A DNA stretch of 64,000 nt, from positions 1-64,000 of the forward strand of contig NZ_JASBRW010000076.1 in assembly GCF_030149235.1 (NCBI RefSeq), read 5' to 3'. This stretch comes from Maricaulis sp. GTDB lineage: Bacteria; Pseudomonadota; Alphaproteobacteria; Caulobacterales; Maricaulaceae. How positions within the stretch are numbered: the stretch's first letter is position 1; each line of letters starts with the position of its first letter. The notes under the pieces are model-generated. The model made no database searches. It saw only the letters and a program-made list of their open reading frames with translations, and was not told where the DNA came from. Below are positions 25,062 through 33,903 of this stretch, piece after piece. The translations under genes were made by a program, and so were the position numbers.

Positions 25062-26595
25062 TCGTGTCTACCTCTCCATGGATGCCGCCGCCCGCTCGGT
25101 GGGCGCCGATGATATCGCCTCAGCGCTCAGTCGCGCCGGCTGTGAGCTCGTCACCACAGGTTCGCGCGGCATGCTCTGGCTGGAGCCGATGGTGGAAGTC
25201 GAGCGCGATGGCGTGCGCCATGGCTTTGGTCCGCTGACACCGGACGACGCCGCAGGACTCGCCGCCATGGACTTTCCGGACACACACGCCAAGGCCCTCG
25301 GACCGGTTGAGGCCCTGCCATGGATGCAGGCCCAATCGCGGCTGATCTTTGCCCGTTGCGGTCTGATCGACCCGCTGGATCCGGACATGTTCGAGGCCGA
25401 GGGCGGACTGAACGGTCTCAAGACCGCACTGGCCCTGCAGCCCGACGCCATTATCGACACCCTGACCCGGTCCGGCCTGCGCGGTCGCGGCGGGGCCGGC
25501 TTTCCGGCCGGGATCAAGCTCAGGACCGCGGCGGCCCAGCCCGGCCCGGTGAAATATATCTGCGCCAATGCGGATGAGGGCGATAGCGGCACCTTTGCCG
25601 ACCGCATGCTGATGGAAGGCGATCCGGGCCAGCTTATTGCCGGCATCATCATCGCCGGCCGCGCCATCGGGGCGGAGACCGGTTACATCTATCTGCGCTC
25701 GGAATACCCCGATGCCATCCGCATCGTCAGCAAGGCGCTGGATATCTGGCGGGCCCAGGGCTGGCTTGGCGAGAATATTCTCGGCTCCGGCCAGCGCTTC
25801 GACATACACCTGCGCCGTGGGGCGGGCTCCTATGTCTGCGGCGAGGAAAGCGCCATGCTGGAGAGCCTGGAAGGCAAGCGCGGCCAGGTCCGTGCCAAGC
25901 CCCCCATACCGGCCATATCCGGCCTGTTCGGAAAGCCCACCATCATCAACAATGTCCTCACCCTCGCCTCCATGCCCTGGATCTTGGAGCATGGTGGCGA
26001 CGCCTATGCCGCTCGCGGCCACGACCACTCGACCGGAACCCAAGCCTTCCAGCTGGCCGGCAATATCGCGCAGGGCGGATTGCTGGAGCTTGATTTCGGC
26101 ATCAGCCTGAAACGGCTCGTCGAGGAGTTCGGCGGCGGCACGCTGAGTGGTCGCCCCCTGCGGGCGGCCCAGCTCGGTGGACCGCTCGGCGCCTATATTC
26201 GCGCTGACCGGCTCGATGTGGCCATGGATTATGAAAGCCTCGCCGCCCACGGCGCCATGCTCGGTCATGGCGGCATCGTGGTCTTTGACGACACGGTCGA
26301 CATGGCTGCCCAGGCCGAATTCGCCATGGCCTTTTGCGCCGAGGAAAGCTGCGGCAAGTGCACGCCCTGCCGCATTGGCGCGGTGCGCGGCCGCGAAACC
26401 CTGGCCAAGATCCGCCAGGGCGAAGATGTCAGCGCCAATCTCGACCTGGTCGAGGACCTGTGCACCCTGATGAGCGACGCCTCGCTGTGCGCCATGGGCG
26501 GTCTGACGCCGATGCCGGTGATGAGCGCGATCCGTGAGTTTCCCGAAGATTTCAAGCCGCGCGCCGAGGCGTCAGCGGCCGACAGGGTAGACTAG
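25054..26595 (+). CDS. fdsB: NAD-dependent formate dehydrogenase beta subunit (NuoF-like diaphorase)
   Basis: FMN- and [4Fe-4S]-containing subunit where NAD+ is reduced. 513 residues from ATG 25054, chosen for its overlap with fdsG. An N-terminal thioredoxin-like part (about 1-110) precedes the NADH/FMN site GLRGRGGAGFPAG (about 142-152), then CANADEGDSGTF and GAGSYVCGEESAM. The cluster motif CGKCTPC gives Cys433, Cys436 and Cys439, plus the later SLCAMGG cysteine. The fused N-terminal extension is as in Cupriavidus FdsB. Confidence 0.95.
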   Translation: MTDRVYLSMDAAARSVGADDIASALSRAGCELVTTGSRGMLWLEPMVEVERDGVRHGFGPLTPDDAAGLAAMDFPDTHAKALGPVEALPWMQAQSRLIFARCGLIDPLDPDMFEAEGGLNGLKTALALQPDAIIDTLTRSGLRGRGGAGFPAGIKLRTAAAQPGPVKYICANADEGDSGTFADRMLMEGDPGQLIAGIIIAGRAIGAETGYIYLRSEYPDAIRIVSKALDIWRAQGWLGENILGSGQRFDIHLRRGAGSYVCGEESAMLESLEGKRGQVRAKPPIPAISGLFGKPTIINNVLTLASMPWILEHGGDAYAARGHDHSTGTQAFQLAGNIAQGGLLELDFGISLKRLVEEFGGGTLSGRPLRAAQLGGPLGAYIRADRLDVAMDYESLAAHGAMLGHGGIVVFDDTVDMAAQAEFAMAFCAEESCGKCTPCRIGAVRGRETLAKIRQGEDVSANLDLVEDLCTLMSDASLCAMGGLTPMPVMSAIREFPEDFKPRAEASAADRVD

Positions 26596-26599
26596 CGCC

Positions 26600-29431
26600 A
26601 TGGCCAGCCGACGCGACAATGATCTCGGCACACCGCCGAAACACGGCCCGGAAACGGTCCAGCTGACCATTGATGGCCAGCCCGTCAGCGTACCGTCCGG
26701 CACATCCGTCATGCGGGCTGCGGCCTCGATCGACACCCGCATCCCCAAGCTCTGCGCCACCGACCGGCTCGAGGCTTTCGGCTCCTGTCGCATGTGCCTG
26801 GTCGAGATTGAAGGCCGCAAGGGCACACCGGCCTCCTGCACCACCCCGGTGGAGGCGGGCATGGCCGTCTCGACCCAGACACCGCGACTGGAAGCCCTGC
26901 GCCGCGGGGTGATGGAGCTCTATATTTCCGACCATCCGCTCGACTGCCTGACCTGTTCGGCCAATGGCGATTGCGAGCTGCAGGATACGGCGGGAGAAGT
27001 CGGGCTGCGCGAGGTGCGCTACGGGTTTGAGGGCGAAAACCACCTCGCTGAACCGGTCGACACCTCCAACCCCTATTTCCAGTTCGACGGCTCGAAATGC
27101 ATCGTCTGCTCGCGATGCGTGAGGGCCTGCGACGAGATCCAGGGCACGCTGGCCCTGACCGTCGATAGCCGTGGGTTCGACTCGAAGATTTCCGCCAGCC
27201 TGGATGAAGGCTTCTTCGACAGCGAATGCGTGTCCTGCGGGGCCTGTGTCCAGGTCTGTCCGACCGCCACCTTGATGGAGAAATCGGTCGTCGAGCACGG
27301 CCAGCCGCGACGTTCGGTGAAGACCACCTGCGCCTATTGCGGGGTCGGCTGTTCCTTCATCGCCGAACTGCAGGGCGATGAAGTCGTGCGCATGACACCC
27401 GACACCGAGGGCGGGGCCAATGAAGGTCATTCCTGCGTCAAGGGCCGCTTCGCCTGGGGCTATGCCAGCCATCCTGACCGGGTACTGAAACCCATGGTAC
27501 GCGAGGCCATCACCGATGCCTGGCGCGAGGTCGAGTGGGATGAAGCCATCGCCTTTGCGGCGACACGTTTCAAGGCGATCCAGTCCGAGCATGGCACCGG
27601 CGCCATTGGCGGCATTACCTCCTCGCGCTGCACCAATGAGGAAGTCTATGTCGTCCAGAAAATGGTCCGGGCCGCCTTCGGCAACAACAATGTAGACACC
27701 TGTGCCCGGGTCTGCCATTCGCCGACCGGATACGGGCTGAAGAACACGTTCGGCACCTCGGCCGGCACCCAGGATTTCCGCTCGGTCGACGAGGCCGATG
27801 TTATCCTCGTCATCGGTGCCAATCCGACCGATGCGCACCCGGTCTTCGCCTCGCGTATGAAGCAACGGCTTCGTACGGGAGCGAAACTCATCGTCATCGA
27901 CCCGCGCGCAACCGATCTCGTACGCTCGCCGCATATCCAGGCCGATCATCATCTCCAGCTGCGCCCCGGCACCAATGTCGCCGTGGTCAACGCGCTGGCC
28001 CATGTCATCGTCACCGAAGAGCGGGTCAACACGCGTTTCGTGGCGGAGCGCTGCGAGGATGAGAGCTTTGCCCGCTGGGCCGAATTCATCGCCGGCGAGG
28101 AGAACAGCCCCGAAGCGGTCGAAGCTATTTCCGGCGTGCCCGCCGAAACCCTGCGCCAGGCGGCACGGCTCTATGCCGGCGGCAGCAATGGCGCGATCTA
28201 TTACGGGCTTGGCGTCACCGAACACAGCCAGGGCTCGTCCATGGTGATGGGTATGGCCAATCTGGCCATGGCGACCGGCAATATCGGGCGCAATGGTGTC
28301 GGCGTGAACCCGCTGCGCGGCCAGAACAATGTCCAGGGCTCGTGCGATATGGGCTCCTTCCCGCACGAATTCCCCGGTTATCGCCATGTCTCCGACGAGG
28401 CCACCCGGGCGCTCTTCGCCGAAGCCTGGTCACAGGATCTGTCCGAAGAGCCGGGCCTGCGCATCCCCAACATGCTCTCCGCCGCGCTCGATGGCAGCTT
28501 CAAGGGGCTGTTCGTACAGGGCGAAGATATCGCCCAGTCCGATCCGGACACCCAGAATGTCCAGGCTGCCCTGCGGGCCATGGACTGCGTCATCGTTCAA
28601 GATCTCTTCCTCAACGAGACCGCCGCCTTTGCCCATGTCTTCCTGCCCGGCACCGCCTTCCTGGAAAAGGACGGCACTTTCATCAATGCCGAACGCCGCA
28701 TCAACCGCGTCCGCCCGGCCATGCCGGAAAAACAGGGCCTGTCGGAATGGGAAACCGTCTGCCGCCTTGCCCGCGCGATGGGCTATCACATGGCCTACCC
28801 GGATGCGGCTGCCATCATGGACGAGATCGCCGCTCTCACCCCGAGTTTTGCCGGGGTCAGCTTCGACCGGCTCGACCGCGAAGGTTCGGTGCAATGGCCG
28901 TGTAATGACAGCGCCCCGCAGGGCACGCCGATCATGCATGTCGACGGTTTCGTGCGCGGCAAGGGGCGCTTCATGCTGACCCAGTTCATTCCGACCGAGG
29001 AAAAGGCGTCGCGCCGCTTCCCGCTGCTGCTGACCACGGGCCGCATCCTCAGCCAGTACAATGTCGGCGCCCAGACCCGCCGCACCGAGAACAGCCGCTG
29101 GCATGAAGAGGACGTGCTGCAGATCCACCCGGTCGATGCGGAAACCCGGGGCCTGAAAGAGGGCGACATGGTCTCGCTCTCCAGCCGCAAGGGCGCCGTC
29201 AGCATCCGTGCGACCATCAGCGAGCGGGTCCCGCCCGGCGTCGTCTACACCACATTCCATCATCCCGATTCCGGCGCCAATGTCGTCACGACCGAGCTTT
29301 CCGACTGGGCCACCAATTGTCCCGAGTACAAGGTCACGGCGGTTCAGGTCGCGCCCGTCAACATGCCTTCCGACTGGCAACGAAACCGCGCGGAAAGTCA
29401 GCGCAAACACGATGCAATCACCGCAGAATAA
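26600..29431 (+). CDS. fdsA: NAD-dependent formate dehydrogenase alpha subunit (Mo/W bis-MGD)
   Basis: Catalytic subunit that oxidises formate to CO2. 943 residues. The cluster ligands can be read in order: [2Fe-2S] Cys52, 63, 66, 80; His-ligated [4Fe-4S] His112, Cys116, 119, 125; two ferredoxin-type clusters Cys167-177 and Cys210-220; and the proximal cluster Cys244, 247, 251 plus a Cys near 279. The metal-ligating Cys372 with adjacent His373 is in DTCARVCHSPTG. The C-terminal molybdopterin-binding domain is complete. A 4-nt gap follows fdsB, and the 3' end overlaps fdhD/fdsC by 20 nt. Confidence 0.96.
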   Translation: MASRRDNDLGTPPKHGPETVQLTIDGQPVSVPSGTSVMRAAASIDTRIPKLCATDRLEAFGSCRMCLVEIEGRKGTPASCTTPVEAGMAVSTQTPRLEALRRGVMELYISDHPLDCLTCSANGDCELQDTAGEVGLREVRYGFEGENHLAEPVDTSNPYFQFDGSKCIVCSRCVRACDEIQGTLALTVDSRGFDSKISASLDEGFFDSECVSCGACVQVCPTATLMEKSVVEHGQPRRSVKTTCAYCGVGCSFIAELQGDEVVRMTPDTEGGANEGHSCVKGRFAWGYASHPDRVLKPMVREAITDAWREVEWDEAIAFAATRFKAIQSEHGTGAIGGITSSRCTNEEVYVVQKMVRAAFGNNNVDTCARVCHSPTGYGLKNTFGTSAGTQDFRSVDEADVILVIGANPTDAHPVFASRMKQRLRTGAKLIVIDPRATDLVRSPHIQADHHLQLRPGTNVAVVNALAHVIVTEERVNTRFVAERCEDESFARWAEFIAGEENSPEAVEAISGVPAETLRQAARLYAGGSNGAIYYGLGVTEHSQGSSMVMGMANLAMATGNIGRNGVGVNPLRGQNNVQGSCDMGSFPHEFPGYRHVSDEATRALFAEAWSQDLSEEPGLRIPNMLSAALDGSFKGLFVQGEDIAQSDPDTQNVQAALRAMDCVIVQDLFLNETAAFAHVFLPGTAFLEKDGTFINAERRINRVRPAMPEKQGLSEWETVCRLARAMGYHMAYPDAAAIMDEIAALTPSFAGVSFDRLDREGSVQWPCNDSAPQGTPIMHVDGFVRGKGRFMLTQFIPTEEKASRRFPLLLTTGRILSQYNVGAQTRRTENSRWHEEDVLQIHPVDAETRGLKEGDMVSLSSRKGAVSIRATISERVPPGVVYTTFHHPDSGANVVTTELSDWATNCPEYKVTAVQVAPVNMPSDWQRNRAESQRKHDAITAE

Positions 29432-30221
29432 GCGCGAGAAACACCCGCAAATCCCTCCGGAAGCGCGCCGGATCCAAGCCGATTCCGGTGAGATCTGGTC
29501 GATTGCCGAGGAGGTCCCGGTCGAGGTCGGCTTCAATGGCGAAGCCTGGAGCGTCATGCTGGCCACACCTGCTGACCTGGAAGACCTCGCAATCGGACTG
29601 GCCCTGACCGAGGGGGTGATCACGGCGGGCGACCAAGTCCAAAATGTTGATATCAAGGCTTACCCTGAAGGCGTCAGCGCCAATATCGAGGTCGACCCTG
29701 GAGCCATTATCGAGGCCCGCCGGGGCCGCCGGACACTCTCGGGCCGAACCGGTTGCGGTCTTTGCGGCATTGAGAGCCTCGCCGCGCTGCACACCCCGCA
29801 AGCCCGCACCTATTCGACCGAAAGCCCGCCGGATCGCGCCATAAAACGTGCCATGTCCGCACTCGATCAGCACCAGACGCTGAACCGTGAAACCCATTCG
29901 GTCCACGCTGCGGCCTGGTGCAGTCCGGAGGGTGAGATCCTCACGGTCCGCGAAGATGTCGGCCGCCATAATGCCCTGGACAAGGTCGCCGGTTCGCTGC
30001 TGAGGCAGGGCGAGATCGAGACACCTGGCTTCGTCCTGATGTCTAGCCGCTGCAGCTTCGAGCTGATCTTCAAGGCCGCGCGGATTGGCGCCAGCGCCAT
30101 CGCCTGCCTGTCTGCCCCGACCGGTCGTGCCCTCGACCTGGCAGCCGCGCTGAACCTGCCGGTCCTGGCCCGGGGCCCGGGCGGCAGCATTATCCGTTTC
30201 GAGCCGGAGCGAGGATCATGA
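29412..30221 (+). CDS. fdhD: Formate dehydrogenase accessory sulfurtransferase
   Basis: FdhD/FdsC family: sulfurates and inserts the bis-MGD cofactor in the formate dehydrogenase. 269 residues from ATG 29412, inside the end of fdsA. The CxxC pair used for sulfur transfer is Cys115/Cys118 in GCGLCGIES. Other family marks are LEDLAIGLALTEGVI, REDVGRHNALDKV and MSSRCSFELIFKAA. Position third-last in G-B-A-C-D order equals fdsC of other operons. It overlaps fdsD by 4 nt (ATGA). Confidence 0.94.
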   Translation: MQSPQNKREKHPQIPPEARRIQADSGEIWSIAEEVPVEVGFNGEAWSVMLATPADLEDLAIGLALTEGVITAGDQVQNVDIKAYPEGVSANIEVDPGAIIEARRGRRTLSGRTGCGLCGIESLAALHTPQARTYSTESPPDRAIKRAMSALDQHQTLNRETHSVHAAAWCSPEGEILTVREDVGRHNALDKVAGSLLRQGEIETPGFVLMSSRCSFELIFKAARIGASAIACLSAPTGRALDLAAALNLPVLARGPGGSIIRFEPERGS

Positions 30222-30424
30222 GCGAGACCGAGCTGATCCGGATGGCGAACCAGATAGCTGATTTCTTTCAACCCTATAGCGAGGATGAGGCGATTGATGG
30301 CGTGGAGGCGCACCTGCGCAATTTCTGGGATCCGCGCATGCGCTCCAGCCTGATTGAAATCCTTTCCAAACAACCCGACCATCTCAAACCAGCGGTACAG
30401 GCGGCCGTGGCGCGACTGCGCTGA
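30218..30424 (+). CDS. fdsD: Formate dehydrogenase delta subunit
   Basis: Small protein (68 residues) of the FdsD family, needed for a stable or active formate dehydrogenase in relatives. Recognisable by MANQIADFF near the start and HLRNFWDPRMR near residue 32-42. The ATG overlaps the fdhD stop. It completes the fdsGBACD set; fhs follows after 24 nt. Confidence 0.92.
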   Translation: MSETELIRMANQIADFFQPYSEDEAIDGVEAHLRNFWDPRMRSSLIEILSKQPDHLKPAVQAAVARLR

Positions 30425-30448
30425 CGCCCATCATCCGGGGGACAGACA

Positions 30449-32119
30449 ATGAAATCTGATATCGAGATCGCCCGCGAGGCGAGCCCGCTTCCGATCGGCC
30501 AGATCGCCGCCAAGCTGGACATCGGCGCCGATGCGCTGATGCAGTTCGGACCGGACAAGGCAAAGATCGATGCGAGCTTCACCGACAGCCTCGGCGACCG
30601 CCCGGACGGGAATCTCATCCTGGTGACGGCGGTCAATCCGACCCCGGCCGGGGAAGGCAAGACGACTACGACCGTTGGTCTGGGCGATGCCCTCAGCAAG
30701 ATCGGCAAGCGCGCCAGCATCTGCATCCGCGAACCCTCGCTGGGTCCGTGCTTCGGCATGAAGGGTGGCGCCGCTGGCGGCGGCTATGCCCAGGTCATCC
30801 CGATGGAGGATATCAACCTCCATTTCACCGGGGATTTCCATGCCATCACCTCGGCCCACAATCTGCTCGCGGCGATGATCGACAATCACATCTTCTGGGG
30901 TAATGCGCTGGAGATCGACCAGCGCCGCATCCGCTGGCGCCGGGTGATGGATATGAATGACCGCGCCCTGCGCGATGTCGTGACCTCGCTGGGCGGGGTC
31001 AATAACGGATTCCCGGGTCAGTCCGGCTTCGATATCACCGTGGCCTCCGAGATCATGGCCATTCTCTGCCTGGCGCGAAACCTGGAGGACTTGCAGCAAC
31101 GCCTCGGTGATATCATCGTCGCGCAACGTCGCGACAAATCGCCTGTGACCTGTCGCGATCTCAAGGCCGACGGAGCCATGACAGTCCTGCTCAAGACCGC
31201 GCTGCAGCCCAATCTGGTGCAAACCCTGGAACACACCCCCGCCTTCATCCATGGCGGTCCGTTCGCCAATATCGCGCATGGCTGCAACTCGGTCATGGCG
31301 ACGAAGACGGCGCTCAAACTCTCCGACTACGTCGTGACCGAGGCCGGTTTCGGAGCCGATCTGGGGGCCGAGAAATTCTTCGATATCAAATGCCGCAAGG
31401 CCGGCCTCAATCCGGCGGCGGTGGTCATCGTCGCGACAGTGCGGGCTTTGAAGATGAATGGGGGCGTGGCCAAGGCCGAACTGGGCGAGGAGAATGTCGA
31501 GGCGCTGCAGCATGGCTGCGCCAATCTCGGCCGCCATATCGAAAACCTCAAACGCTTCGGCGTGCCGACCCTCGTCGCGATCAATCACTTCATATCCGAT
31601 ACCGATGCCGAGATCGCGGCGCTGGAGGCCTATGTCGAGGACCAGGGCAGCGAAGCGATTATCTGCAAGCACTGGGCACAAGGCAGTCAGGGCACAGAGG
31701 CGCTGGCCCGGCGCGTCGTGTCCGTGATCGAGGCCGGCGAAGCCGATTTCAGCCCGCTCTATCCGGATGAGATGCCGCTGATGGCCAAGATCGAGACTAT
31801 CGCCCGCGAGATCTATGGCGCCGACAGTGTGCAGGCCGACAGCAAGATCCTGCGCCAGCTCGAGGCCTGGGAAACGGAGGGGCACGGCCATTTGCCGGTC
31901 TGCATGGCCAAGACCCAGTACAGCTTCTCCGCGGACCCGGCACTTCTTGGAGCGCCGGACGGTCATGAACTGCCGATACGCGAGGTGCGGCTGGCCGCGG
32001 GAGCTGGATTTATCGTGGTCATTTGCGGGGCGATCATGACCATGCCGGGCCTGCCGCGGCATCCCGCAGCGGAGGTCATCGGGCTGGATGAGATCGGACA
32101 GGTGACCGGCCTGTTTTGA
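30449..32119 (+). CDS. fhs: Formate-tetrahydrofolate ligase
   Basis: ATP-dependent ligation of formate to tetrahydrofolate, giving 10-formyl-THF; cytosolic homotetramer in relatives. 556 residues, full length. The P-loop [10 protein letters not shown] is near 65-74, preceded by [34 protein letters not shown], and [13 protein letters not shown] near 300, are hallmarks. GGGGGA precedes the ATG. Placed right after fdsD, it shares its substrate with the dehydrogenase, so the operon can send formate either to CO2 plus NADH or to the folate pool. Confidence 0.96.
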   Translation: MKSDIEIAREASPLPIGQIAAKLDIGADALMQFGPDKAKIDASFTDSLGDRPDGNLILVTAVNPTPAGEGKTTTTVGLGDALSKIGKRASICIREPSLGPCFGMKGGAAGGGYAQVIPMEDINLHFTGDFHAITSAHNLLAAMIDNHIFWGNALEIDQRRIRWRRVMDMNDRALRDVVTSLGGVNNGFPGQSGFDITVASEIMAILCLARNLEDLQQRLGDIIVAQRRDKSPVTCRDLKADGAMTVLLKTALQPNLVQTLEHTPAFIHGGPFANIAHGCNSVMATKTALKLSDYVVTEAGFGADLGAEKFFDIKCRKAGLNPAAVVIVATVRALKMNGGVAKAELGEENVEALQHGCANLGRHIENLKRFGVPTLVAINHFISDTDAEIAALEAYVEDQGSEAIICKHWAQGSQGTEALARRVVSVIEAGEADFSPLYPDEMPLMAKIETIAREIYGADSVQADSKILRQLEAWETEGHGHLPVCMAKTQYSFSADPALLGAPDGHELPIREVRLAAGAGFIVVICGAIMTMPGLPRHPAAEVIGLDEIGQVTGLF

Positions 32120-32256
32120 TAAGAAACCTTTTTCTTTTTAGCCGCTTGGCGCCTGTCAAATGAATCCGGTGGGTATTCATATTCTATGAGTGCCGGAGAT
32201 TTTCGGGCCCGCCTACAAGATCATCTCACCTTCTCGAGTGTTTGCGAAAAGTGCAG

Positions 32257-32859
32257 ATGGACTGGGCCAAGACCGTCAGGTCGATACGACAACGTTTACG
32301 CCTCAAGCAGGGCGCCTTCGCGGAACTCGTCGGCATGAGCCAGACTTCGATCTCCCGGATCGAGTCCGGGTTTGCTGTTCCAGCACCGAAAGTCGGTGAG
32401 GCGATTCTGAAACTCCGCTCCAATCCGAAGACCCGGAGCGTATTTGACGACTTCCTCGCGTCGATCGAACACAGCCCCTATGTCTGCTTTCTGTTACAGA
32501 TCGACATGGATGTATTGAGCGTCGAAGCGGCCAGCCCGCCAGCCCGGGAACGGTATTTCGCACACCTGCCAGCTACACTGGACAACCCAGGCGCTGAAAC
32601 CCTGCGCATGCATGTCCAGCACCTGGTCACGCATGGATTTGCCGAAGGCCGGATCGAATGCGGGGTCGGCGTCTGGAACGATGGCCGCAAGACGCCATCC
32701 TTTTGGCGCGCGCTATACACACCCATGCGCGACGGGGCTGAATCCTGGTACGCCTATGTCACGCTGATCGCGATCGAACAGGGCGATTTTGATGCACACG
32801 TCGAGGACAAGGGCCAATACGCCCTTGACATCGTCAGCTACAATCCCGATCAGCAATAG
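32257..32859 (+). CDS. HTH (XRE) regulator related to the tandem array, fourth copy
   Basis: 200 residues from ATG 32257; TTG 32242 and GTG 32251 are alternatives. The HTH covers about 8-45 with MSQTSISRIESG as recognition helix. The C-terminal part (about 65-190) has the same length and layout as the array regulators, including HSPYVCFLL where they have HNPCMVFVV, and FAEGRIECG where they have FFQGRIAGA. It sits between fhs and the convergent oxoacid oxidoreductase operon (10-nt overlap at the 3' ends). A signal from formate or redox state is possible but unproven. Confidence 0.78.
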   Translation: MDWAKTVRSIRQRLRLKQGAFAELVGMSQTSISRIESGFAVPAPKVGEAILKLRSNPKTRSVFDDFLASIEHSPYVCFLLQIDMDVLSVEAASPPARERYFAHLPATLDNPGAETLRMHVQHLVTHGFAEGRIECGVGVWNDGRKTPSFWRALYTPMRDGAESWYAYVTLIAIEQGDFDAHVEDKGQYALDIVSYNPDQQ

Positions 32860-33902
32860 CCCTTAAGGAAACCGCCGAGCGCATCGCTTCCGGGGCAGAG
32901 GTCCTTGTAAGCAACCTTGTTCAGGGGCTGGTCCGGCAGGGCATTGGCCTCATGCATGTCGGCCATGTTTTCGTCGACATAAAGCAGGCCGGTTCGGATC
33001 TCGCCATTCTCGCGCGGCTGCATCAGCGTATCGATCGCCTGCGCCTTGTCGCGCGGATCATAATCGCTTGCCGTCTTGCGCAGATTGAGGATGCCGCCAT
33101 CGTGCAGTGTCACGCTCATACCGCCATCTGCCTCATACTCACCGGTAATCTCGTCGGCATCGGCAACAAAATCGGTATGCACCAGCGGATGATAATACTT
33201 GTAGGTATGAGCGTAGCTCTTGGTCGAACCCTTGTGGTCATTGAAGGTCACGCAGGGCGAGACGACGTCGATGAGGGCAAAGCCGCGATGCATCAGGCCC
33301 GCCTTGATCAGCGGCACCAGCTGCGACTTGTCGCCAGAAAAGCCACGCGCCACGAAACCGGCGCCAAGGGTGAGCGCCTGGACGCAGGGATCGATCGGCG
33401 TCTGCTCGTTGGGAATACCGCGCTTGGTCGTCGAACCGATATCTGCCGAAGCCGAGAACTGGCCCTTGGTGAGACCATAAACACCATTATTCTCAATGAT
33501 GTAGAGCATGTTGAGATTGCGACGGATAGCATGAGCGAACTGGCCGAAACCGATCGACAGCGAGTCCCCATCGCCGGAAATGCCGATATAGTGGAGATCG
33601 CCATTGACCGCATTGGCCCCGGTCGCCACCGACGGCATGCGGCCGTGAACCGTATTGATGCCGTGCGACTGGCCCATGAAATAAGCCGTGGTCTTGGACG
33701 AGCAGCCAATGCCAGAAACCTTGGCCGCGCTCTCCGGCGCCAGCGACAGCTCCCAGAAGGCCTGCACCAGGGCTGCAGTCACACTGTCATGGCCGCAACC
33801 GGCACACAGGGTCGACATCGAGCCTTCATAATTGCGGATTGTCAGACCGAGCTCATTGGTCGGCAAATGCTTGGAAATCTTGGGTTTCACCATCGAGGTC
33901 AT
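32850..33902 (-). CDS. 2-oxoacid:ferredoxin oxidoreductase beta subunit (KorB-like)
   Basis: TPP- and [4Fe-4S]-binding subunit that oxidatively decarboxylates a 2-oxoacid, probably 2-oxoglutarate. 350 residues. Cluster ligands Cys33 and Cys36 (CAGCGH) and Cys67 (GIGCSS) are followed by the TPP motif ISGDGDSLSIG with IENNGVYGLTKGQ. The C-terminal part fits the KorB branch more than pyruvate enzymes. It starts 1 nt after the alpha gene stop. Substrate is inferred from the family. Confidence 0.9.
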   Translation of the reverse strand: MTSMVKPKISKHLPTNELGLTIRNYEGSMSTLCAGCGHDSVTAALVQAFWELSLAPESAAKVSGIGCSSKTTAYFMGQSHGINTVHGRMPSVATGANAVNGDLHYIGISGDGDSLSIGFGQFAHAIRRNLNMLYIIENNGVYGLTKGQFSASADIGSTTKRGIPNEQTPIDPCVQALTLGAGFVARGFSGDKSQLVPLIKAGLMHRGFALIDVVSPCVTFNDHKGSTKSYAHTYKYYHPLVHTDFVADADEITGEYEADGGMSVTLHDGGILNLRKTASDYDPRDKAQAIDTLMQPRENGEIRTGLLYVDENMADMHEANALPDQPLNKVAYKDLCPGSDALGGFLKGYC

Positions 33903-33903
33903 G

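Noticed and set aside
26552-28387. A 611-codon open frame on - opposite fdsA
   Set aside because: fdsA on + carries all cluster ligands in order; the antisense frame is composition-driven.
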